From Tessaracoccus flavescens (GTDB lineage: Bacteria; Actinomycetota; Actinomycetes; Propionibacteriales; Propionibacteriaceae), in NCBI GenBank assembly GCA_020741375.1, contig DYZF01000231.1, forward strand, positions 1-6,261: 6,261 nucleotides of DNA. Direction: 5' to 3'. The position numbers and the translations under genes were made by a program. This document shows positions 1 through 4,112 of this stretch, piece after piece. Below the pieces are notes generated by a model. It was not told the DNA's origin. It made no database searches and saw only the letters and a list, made by a program, of their open reading frames with translations. How positions within the stretch are numbered: position 1 is the first letter of the stretch; every line of letters starts with the position of its first letter.

Positions 1-34
1 GGCCCTTCAGTGATGCCCGTGGGACATTGGACAC

Positions 35-1285
35 ATGACTAATCTGCCCGCCCCGCGTGTGCCCGTCGCGCGACCCCCGCTGCGGCGTCAGCCGCAGGGC
101 AAGGTCATCGCCGGCGTCGCGTCGGGGCTGGCGGAGCACTTGGGGCTGCGGGTCGCCGTCGTGCGGACGGCGTTCGTCCTCTTGGCGCTGCTGTCGGGGG
201 CCGGGGCCGTGGCCTACGCCATCTTGTGGGTACTGCTCCCCGGAGCTCAGCGAGACGAGTCAACCGGCCTCGAAGCCGCCTCCCGGGCCGGGATGCGCCC
301 CGCGCAAGCTGCGCCGTCGGGCTCGGATCACGGTCTCCTGATCGCCGGCGGCATGCTGATCCTCGGCCTCTTGTGGCTCTTTGTCTACGGGGGAGTCGTT
401 CCAGACCACCTCTTCTGGCCGGTCGTCCTCGGTGGAGCCGGCGTCGTCGTGGTGTGGTTGCAGGTGGATGAGCGCGTCGATTCGCCGGAGCGCGGCAAGC
501 AGAATTGGTGGTCGCGGTTCACGCGCGGCGGCGGCGCGATGAGCGTCGCGCGCCTCGTCGGTGGCATCGTCCTGGTCGGCGTCGGCACGTCCTGGTTCCT
601 CGCCCAGCAAGTGGGCCTCGCCCAACTGCCCGGCGTCATGGGTGCGTCCGCGCTGCTGCTGGCCGGCCTGCTCGTCGTCACGGCGCCGTGGTTGTACCGG
701 CAGCGGGGGCGCGTGCGCCGCGCCGAGGCGGAGAAGGTGCGCGCCGAGGCCCGCGCAGATATGGCTGCCCATCTGCATGATTCCGTGCTCCAAACTCTCG
801 CCCTGATCCAGCGCCAATCCGACGATCCTGCGACGGTGGCCCAACTCGCCCGGCGCCAGGAGCGCGAACTGCGCACGTGGCTGTACGGGGATCAGGTGCG
901 AGCCGCGTCGCTGAAGTCGGCGCTGACGGAGATCGTGGCCGACGTCGAGGCAAAGTTCCCGGTGGACGTCGAGTTGGTTGTGGTGGGTGATCTCAGCGTC
1001 GACGACAAGGTGGAGGCACTGATCCAAGCCACCCGCGAAGCGGTCACCAACGCAGCCAAGCATTCCGGCGCGCCCCGCGTCGACGTGTACGCAGAGGTCG
1101 ACGGAGATCAGACTGAGGTCTTCATTCGTGACCGTGGCAAGGGCTTTGACCCCGACAACGTGGCTGAGGGGAGAATGGGCGTGCGACAATCGATCAAGGC
1201 CCGGATGGAGCGCTACGGAGGCACAGCCACGATCCGCTCCGGCGAGGGTGACGGTACCGAAGTGAAGCTGAGGATCAACGGATGA
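35..1285 (+). CDS. PspC-domain membrane sensor histidine kinase (two-component system)
   Basis: Sensor kinase of 416 residues that should autophosphorylate on a histidine and pass phosphate to the regulator encoded next to it. Residues about 15-70 form a PspC domain (KVIAGVASGLAEHLGL, then a hydrophobic helix ending ILWVLLPG). Further hydrophobic segments lie near 99-119, 125-142, 172-192 and 201-219, giving about five membrane helices. A charged linker (about 221-242) leads to the H-box AAHLHDSVLQTL, with H248 the likely phosphoacceptor. The ATPase part shows the N-box REAVTNAAKHS (N339), the G1 box DRGKGFDP (D366), a G2 region GRMGVRQSIKARMERYGG and a terminal GDGTEVKL. This PspC plus HATPase layout is common in actinobacteria; the signal sensed is unknown, although PspC domains are linked to envelope stress. 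The ATG at 35 is the natural start because the PspC domain follows directly, but no good Shine-Dalgarno sequence precedes it and only 34 nt of upstream sequence are visible. The gene overlaps the regulator by 4 nt. Confidence 0.93.
   Translation: MTNLPAPRVPVARPPLRRQPQGKVIAGVASGLAEHLGLRVAVVRTAFVLLALLSGAGAVAYAILWVLLPGAQRDESTGLEAASRAGMRPAQAAPSGSDHGLLIAGGMLILGLLWLFVYGGVVPDHLFWPVVLGGAGVVVVWLQVDERVDSPERGKQNWWSRFTRGGGAMSVARLVGGIVLVGVGTSWFLAQQVGLAQLPGVMGASALLLAGLLVVTAPWLYRQRGRVRRAEAEKVRAEARADMAAHLHDSVLQTLALIQRQSDDPATVAQLARRQERELRTWLYGDQVRAASLKSALTEIVADVEAKFPVDVELVVVGDLSVDDKVEALIQATREAVTNAAKHSGAPRVDVYAEVDGDQTEVFIRDRGKGFDPDNVAEGRMGVRQSIKARMERYGGTATIRSGEGDGTEVKLRING
1270..1285 (+). promoter_or_regulatory. 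Shine-Dalgarno and ATGA start/stop overlap coupling kinase to regulator
   Basis: GAGGA (1270-1274) sits seven bases upstream of the ATG at 1282, and that ATG shares ATGA with the kinase stop at 1283-1285. This fixes the regulator start and indicates translational coupling. It is also the clearest Shine-Dalgarno site in the window; several other genes have none. Confidence 0.8.
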
Positions 1286-1947
1286 GCGAAGAACAGGCCA
1301 AGAGTCTGAGTGACCTGCGCGTCGTGATCGTCGACGATCACGCCATGTTCCGCGCCGGCGTGCGCCACGAGATCGGCCAGCACGTGCAGGTGGTGGGCGA
1401 GGGTGAATCCGTCGACACCGCCGTCAAGGCCATCGTCGAGAACGAGCCCGACGTGGTCCTCCTCGACGTGCACCTCCCCGGTGGCGGTGGTGCTGAGGTG
1501 ATCAAGCAGGTGCTTGCGGCGAAGCCCGACGTGAAGTTCTTGGCCTTGTCGGTCTCCGACGCCGCCCAGGACGTCATCGGCGTCATTCGCGCTGGCGCCC
1601 GAGGCTACGTCACCAAGTCGATCAGCTCCGACGAACTGCTCGAGGGCATGCAGCGCGTGGCCGCTGGCGATGCGGTCTTCTCGCCCCGCCTAGCCGGCTT
1701 CGTACTGGACGCGTTCAGCGGCGCCGTCGACGTCTCTTCGATCGACGAGGAACTGGACCGTCTGAGTGCCCGCGAGCGCGAGGTGCTGAAGCTGATTGCA
1801 CGCGGCTACTCCTACAAGGAAGTGGCCAAGGAGCTCTTCATCTCCATCAAGACGGTGGAGACGCACGTCTCGAGCGTCTTGCGAAAGCTGCAGCTGTCGA
1901 ACCGGCACCAACTCACCAAGTGGGCCACTGACCGTCACCTGGTCTGA
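1282..1947 (+). CDS. NarL/FixJ-family response regulator with LuxR-type HTH
   Basis: DNA-binding response regulator of 221 residues, the usual length for this family. The receiver domain (about 12-128) has the acidic pair D18/D19 in VIVDDH, the phosphoacceptor D62 in LLDVHLPGG, the switch residue S90 in LALSVSD and the conserved K112 in YVTKSIS, so phosphorylation chemistry looks intact. A linker of about 30 residues leads to the LuxR-type helix-turn-helix (about 160-215), with LSAREREVLKLIARG, then the recognition region SIKTVETHVSSVLRKL. The ATG overlaps the kinase stop as ATGA, and GAGGA at 1270-1274 lies seven bases before it, inside the kinase gene, so the two proteins should be translationally coupled and made together. 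The adjacent PspC kinase is the expected phosphate donor. Target genes cannot be read from this window; autoregulation is usual for such pairs but is not shown here. Confidence 0.95.
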   Translation: MSEEQAKSLSDLRVVIVDDHAMFRAGVRHEIGQHVQVVGEGESVDTAVKAIVENEPDVVLLDVHLPGGGGAEVIKQVLAAKPDVKFLALSVSDAAQDVIGVIRAGARGYVTKSISSDELLEGMQRVAAGDAVFSPRLAGFVLDAFSGAVDVSSIDEELDRLSAREREVLKLIARGYSYKEVAKELFISIKTVETHVSSVLRKLQLSNRHQLTKWATDRHLV

Positions 1948-1961
1948 GGTCACTCCTGCCA

Positions 1962-1976
1962 CGGCGCGCAGCGCCG
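1962..1976 (+). terminator. Short GC hairpin after the kinase-regulator operon
   Basis: CGGCGC - GCA - GCGCCG forms a perfect 6-bp stem with a 3-nt loop, 14 nt after the regulator stop codon. It is followed by GCAACC rather than a T-run, so it is a weak terminator at best. It could act with the larger hairpin at 2013-2044 or protect the transcript end. In DNA this GC-rich, a chance 6-bp stem is possible. Confidence 0.35.
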
Positions 1977-2010
1977 GCAACCATCGGCGACCCACCGCAG
2001 AGGCGCATGC

Positions 2011-2044
2011 AAAAGGCGGCCCCGGCCGAAGCCGGGACCGCCTT
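2011..2044 (-). terminator. UUCG-loop intrinsic terminator of the GlsB-like gene, probably bidirectional
   Basis: The arms at 2013-2026 and 2031-2044 form a 14-bp stem around a 4-nt loop. Read on the minus strand the loop is TTCG (the very stable UUCG tetraloop), all 14 positions pair (one as G-U, at 2020/2037), and the stem runs into TTTT at 2014-2011. That is a canonical intrinsic terminator starting 24 nt after the stop of the GlsB-like gene. On the plus strand the same stem has one C-A mismatch, a CGAA loop and a poorer T tail (CCTTGTTCT), so it should also stop transcripts from the kinase-regulator operon, less efficiently. Confidence 0.85.
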
Positions 2045-2068
2045 GTTCTGCTAGCTAGCGACTGAGAA

Positions 2069-2341
2069 TCAGGCGCGACGCTTGTTGATGGCGCCCCAGA
2101 TCACGATGACGATGATCGCACCGATGATCGAGGTGATGACGCCGCCGATGGAGAACGACGGGCCGGTGAGATCGAGCTTGCCCTCGAAGAGGAGCGAGCC
2201 GATGAGGCCACCGACGAAGGAGCCGATGATGCCGAGAATCATGGTGGCGAGCCAGCCGCCACCCTGGTTACCGGGCACGATGGCCTTAGCAATAGCGCCT
2301 CCGAGGAGGCCGACAACAATCCACGTGATAAGAGTCCACAT
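2069..2341 (-). CDS. GlsB/YeaQ/YmgE family small membrane protein (transglycosylase-associated family)
   Basis: A 90-residue, very hydrophobic protein with about three membrane helices (about 3-22, 31-52 and 64-83) and a basic tail, NKRRA. The glycine-rich pattern is that of the Transgly_assoc family: GLLGGAIAKAIVPG, then GGGWLATMILGIIGSFVGGLIGSLL. Length and helix number match family members of about 80-95 residues. Several enterobacterial relatives are induced by stress or acid, but the biochemical function is unknown; the family name does not mean it is a transglycosylase. The reading frame stays open upstream to 2458, but the ATG at 2341 was chosen because MWTLITWIVVGLLGG begins the conserved domain and the upstream residues are polar and unlike the family. 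There is no strong Shine-Dalgarno sequence (only GAAG very close to the ATG). It is alone in its transcription unit, divergent from the gene at 2457, and ends at a strong terminator. Confidence 0.9.
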   Translation of the reverse strand: MWTLITWIVVGLLGGAIAKAIVPGNQGGGWLATMILGIIGSFVGGLIGSLLFEGKLDLTGPSFSIGGVITSIIGAIIVIVIWGAINKRRA

Positions 2342-2350
2342 ATCTTCAGC

Positions 2351-2378
2351 ATGCCCTACGAATAGTTCAGTTGTAAAC
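2351..2378 (-). promoter_or_regulatory. Possible general-stress (SigB/SigF-like) promoter for the GlsB-like gene
   Basis: On the minus strand GTTTAC (2378-2373) is followed by GGGCAT (2356-2351), with 18 nt between GTTT and GGGCAT. This resembles the GTTT...GGGTAT promoters of SigB/SigF-type stress sigma factors, with one mismatch in the -10 element. A start about seven bases downstream would fall near 2344, giving an almost leaderless message for the ATG at 2341. A stress promoter would suit the family. The match is short and was found by eye, so it is tentative. Confidence 0.33.
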
Positions 2379-2381
2379 AAC
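2370..2381. promoter_or_regulatory. Short palindrome GTTGT-AA-ACAAC in the divergent intergenic region
   Basis: A perfect 5-bp inverted repeat with a 2-bp centre, AT-rich against a GC-rich background, about 30 bp upstream of the GlsB-like start and 76 bp upstream of the start at 2457. Its placement between divergent genes suits a transcription-factor operator. It overlaps the GTTT of the proposed stress promoter, so binding there could repress it. The bound protein, if any, is unknown. Confidence 0.35.
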
Positions 2382-2442
2382 GGCGCGCCCTGAGTTTCCC
2401 CTAGTCGGAACGAGGTTGGTCTCAGGAATGTCCCTGATGGGC

Positions 2443-2448
2443 TACCGT
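2443..2448 (+). promoter_or_regulatory. Putative -10 element of the 113-residue membrane protein gene (leaderless start)
   Basis: TACCGT fits the actinobacterial TANNNT -10 pattern and ends eight bases before the ATG at 2457, so transcription could begin at or within about two bases of the start codon. No Shine-Dalgarno sequence precedes that ATG (TTTTGCCCC lies directly upstream), which supports a leaderless message. No convincing -35 is visible at normal spacing. Confidence 0.4.
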
Positions 2449-2456
2449 TTTGCCCC

Positions 2457-2798
2457 ATGGAGATCCTTCATAACATCCTCGTTCTGCTGCATTTCGTCGG
2501 CTTCGCAGCGCTCTTCGGTGGCGCGTTCGTTCAGATCAAAGGCCCTAGTCGGAGCGTAAATCCCGCCATGTGGCACGGCGTCTTGACCATGCTGGTCACC
2601 GGCCTGCTTCTGGTTGTGTCGCTCGAGATGGGCGATGGCAACGTTAACCACATGAAGATCGGCATCAAGTTGGCCGTCGTCATCGCAGTTTTTGTTCTCG
2701 TTCTGCTGAATCGGAAGAAGGAAAACGTGTCCGACGGCGTGTTCTGGGGCATCGCCGGCCTCACGTTGCTCAACGCGATCGTGGCGGTTTTCGTCTAG
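2457..2798 (+). CDS. Conserved-looking four-helix integral membrane protein, function unknown
   Basis: A 113-residue hydrophobic protein that I cannot assign to a named family. Four membrane helices are predicted by eye at about 5-25, 38-56, 67-84 and 95-113, with a basic loop (NRKKEN, 85-90) between helices 3 and 4 that by the positive-inside rule should face the cytoplasm. Polar residues placed within or at the edges of helices are notable: H12 in helix 1 (LLHFVGFAALFGGA), H40 at the start of helix 2 (MWHG) and K71 in helix 3 (MKIGIKLAVV). Histidines in a small four-helix bundle recall cytochrome-like or CopD/HemJ-like membrane proteins, but that is only a resemblance. The ATG at 2457 begins directly with the first helix and lacks a Shine-Dalgarno sequence. 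It is a single gene, divergent from the GlsB-like gene and convergent with the cardiolipin synthase 43 nt downstream. Codon use is like its neighbours. Confidence 0.85.
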   Translation: MEILHNILVLLHFVGFAALFGGAFVQIKGPSRSVNPAMWHGVLTMLVTGLLLVVSLEMGDGNVNHMKIGIKLAVVIAVFVLVLLNRKKENVSDGVFWGIAGLTLLNAIVAVFV

Positions 2799-2826
2799 TC
2801 GGTCGCCTTCACAGCAGCCCGTCATC

Positions 2827-2866
2827 GAGCCCGTGGTGCCCTCAGAAGAGGGGGCGCCACGGGCTC
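2827..2866. terminator. Long hairpin between convergent genes, overlapping the cardiolipin synthase stop
   Basis: GAGCCCGTGG (2827-2836) pairs perfectly with CCACGGGCTC (2857-2866). The stem continues through a T-G pair and GCCC/GGGC (2838-2841 with 2852-2855), about 15 pairs in all. The stop codon of the minus-strand gene (2844-2842) lies in the loop, and the right arm is inside its last codons. No T-run follows on either strand, so this is a T-less, probably bidirectional terminator or a 3' end stabiliser for both convergent genes. Confidence 0.6.
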
Positions 2867-4071
2867 AAGAACATTTCAGTGCCCTTGGCCACCCAGGAAC
2901 GCTCCCGCCACCGCTCCTCGGTGAGCTCGATGCAGTTGCTCTCGTCCACGCGGAAGACGTCCTCCATGTGGGCCGCGACCGTCTCGTCGGTGATCTCCAG
3001 ATTGACCTCGTAGTTGCCCCACAGGCTAAGGCGATCCAAGTTGGCGGTGCCGATGGTGGACCAGTGCCCGTCCATGGTCGCCGTCTTCGAGTGCACCATG
3101 GCGTTCTTGTAGAGGAACAGTCGGATGCCGGAGCGCAGCAAGTCTGTGTAGAAGCCCCGTGACAACCAGTCGGCAACCACGTGGTTAGAGCGCTCGGGAA
3201 CGATGATGCGCACGTCCACGCCCCGGCGCACAGCATCGCGCAGGGCTGCGACGAGGTCGTCGTCAGGGATCAGGTAGGCGTGGGTGAGCCAGATGCGCTT
3301 GGTGGCGCGATCGATCGCCTCGATGTACATGTTGCGGATGGGGTACACCTGAATCCGCGGGGTGTTGCGGTGAACCCGTAACTGGGCCAACCACGGCCGC
3401 GGAGGGTTGTACTCGATCCGCTCGTCGTCCTTGGAGTGCAGGTTCCAGAAGTCGACGAATGCGTTCTCCAACTCCGCAACCCCGGGGCCGACGATGCGGG
3501 CGTGAGTGTCGCGCCAGCCGGTGGAGTACAGCTCGCCGATGTTGTAGCCGCCCACGAAGCCGATGCGTCCGTCGACGGTGAGGATCTTGCGGTGGTCGCG
3601 GCCCCAATGGCGCGGCGACCACGGAATCGGGAAGGCGGGGTGCGGGCGGCGGTGGATGGTGGCGGGGATGTTCCGGAAGAACTTGCGCGGCACCACGAGG
3701 TTGGCGAATTCGTCCCACACGACGTAGACCTCCACACCGCGGTCGGCAGCGCGGGACAGCGCGTCGCGGAACCGGCGGCCGGTGGCGTCGCCCTTCCAGA
3801 TGTAGGTCTCGAAGAAGATGTGGTGCTCGGCCGAGTCGATCGCCTCGATCATCGCGTCGAAGACGTTTTCGCCGTAGGTGTAGACGGTGACTTCGTCATC
3901 GAGCACGGGCAGGGGCATGGGCTTGGTGATGGGGAACTTGCGCAGGCGCCGTTTCTTCTTCTGCAGCGACTCGAACAGCGTCAGCAGCAGCATCGCCGCG
4001 ATCTGCGTCAGCAGCACCGTGGCCGTGATCCGGTTGAAGATCCGGCCGGCCTTGGCGAGGTGTTGACGCAT
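2842..4071 (-). CDS. cls: Cardiolipin synthase, phospholipase D superfamily
   Basis: A 409-residue membrane enzyme expected to make cardiolipin by phosphatidyl transfer to phosphatidylglycerol. Residues about 16-33 form one membrane helix, followed by a basic stretch KKKRRLRK (38-45) that should lie on the cytoplasmic side. Two phospholipase D domains follow, each with an intact HKD motif: HRKILTVD (H160, K162, D167) with GFVGGYNIG downstream, and HSKTATMD (H327, K329, D334) with STIGTANLD. Upstream of the first motif, FFETYIWKGDATGRRF is typical of bacterial Cls. The single N-terminal helix and about 410-residue length are closer to the shorter ClsB-like group than to two-helix ClsA enzymes of about 480 residues, so another phosphatidyl acceptor is possible. 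The ATG at 4071 leads straight into the N-terminal helix; no Shine-Dalgarno sequence precedes it, and TAAGCT ends exactly where a leaderless start would need it. It is divergent from the helicase gene. Confidence 0.93.
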   Translation of the reverse strand: MRQHLAKAGRIFNRITATVLLTQIAAMLLLTLFESLQKKKRRLRKFPITKPMPLPVLDDEVTVYTYGENVFDAMIEAIDSAEHHIFFETYIWKGDATGRRFRDALSRAADRGVEVYVVWDEFANLVVPRKFFRNIPATIHRRPHPAFPIPWSPRHWGRDHRKILTVDGRIGFVGGYNIGELYSTGWRDTHARIVGPGVAELENAFVDFWNLHSKDDERIEYNPPRPWLAQLRVHRNTPRIQVYPIRNMYIEAIDRATKRIWLTHAYLIPDDDLVAALRDAVRRGVDVRIIVPERSNHVVADWLSRGFYTDLLRSGIRLFLYKNAMVHSKTATMDGHWSTIGTANLDRLSLWGNYEVNLEITDETVAAHMEDVFRVDESNCIELTEERWRERSWVAKGTEMFLSPWRPLF

Positions 4072-4077
4072 GAACTC

Positions 4078-4083
4078 AGCTTA
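4078..4083 (-). promoter_or_regulatory. Putative -10 element of cls (leaderless)
   Basis: Read on the minus strand this is TAAGCT, a TANNNT -10 element. Six bases (GAGTTC) separate it from the ATG at 4071, placing the expected transcription start on the start codon itself. The absence of a Shine-Dalgarno sequence agrees. No recognisable TTGACA-like -35 is present at 16-19 nt spacing. Confidence 0.45.
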
Positions 4084-4095
4084 CCCAGCGGCAGG

Positions 4096-4101
4096 TAGGC
4101 T
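4096..4101 (+). promoter_or_regulatory. Putative -10 element of the helicase gene
   Basis: TAGGCT fits TANNNT and ends 11 nt before the ATG at 4113, predicting a start near 4108-4109 and a leader of only about 4-5 nt. No Shine-Dalgarno sequence lies in front of the ATG (AAGCCCTCGAC). A TTGACG occurs at 4063-4068, but it is 27 nt away and too far to be the -35. Confidence 0.4.
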
Positions 4102-4112
4102 AAGCCCTCGAC

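Larger units (their letters stand above)
4078..4101. repeat. Inverted repeat containing both divergent -10 elements between cls and pcrA
   Basis: AGCTTACC (4078-4085) and GGTAGGCT (4094-4101) are inverted repeats with one mismatch, separated by 8 bp (CAGCGGCA). Each arm holds the -10 candidate of the gene it faces: TAAGCT for cls on the minus strand and TAGGCT for the helicase on the plus strand. The dyad may simply reflect two similar back-to-back promoters, or it may be an operator. Confidence 0.4.

Noticed and set aside
260..1189. 309-codon open frame on the minus strand opposite the kinase
   Set aside because: It is antisense to a kinase with intact motifs. Its translation is rich in H, R, D and A with no recognisable domain, as expected from the mirror of GC-rich codons.
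2101..2160. Repeated ATGATCG-like units resembling a tandem repeat
   Set aside because: They encode the repeated isoleucine/valine codons of the last membrane helices of the GlsB-like protein, so no separate repeat is needed.
2342..2458. 39-residue N-terminal extension of the GlsB-like protein starting at 2458
   Set aside because: The added residues are polar and unlike the family, would run across the whole divergent control region and overlap the start codon of the opposite gene. The ATG at 2341 starts the conserved domain.
4063..4068. TTGACG as a consensus-like -35 for the helicase gene
   Set aside because: It lies 27 nt from the TAGGCT -10 element, too far for a normal promoter, and a 17-nt spacing would give CAGCGG, which is not a -10.
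3436..4098. 220-codon open frame on the plus strand inside cls
   Set aside because: It covers the HKD-containing coding region of cls in antisense, and its translation has no family features.
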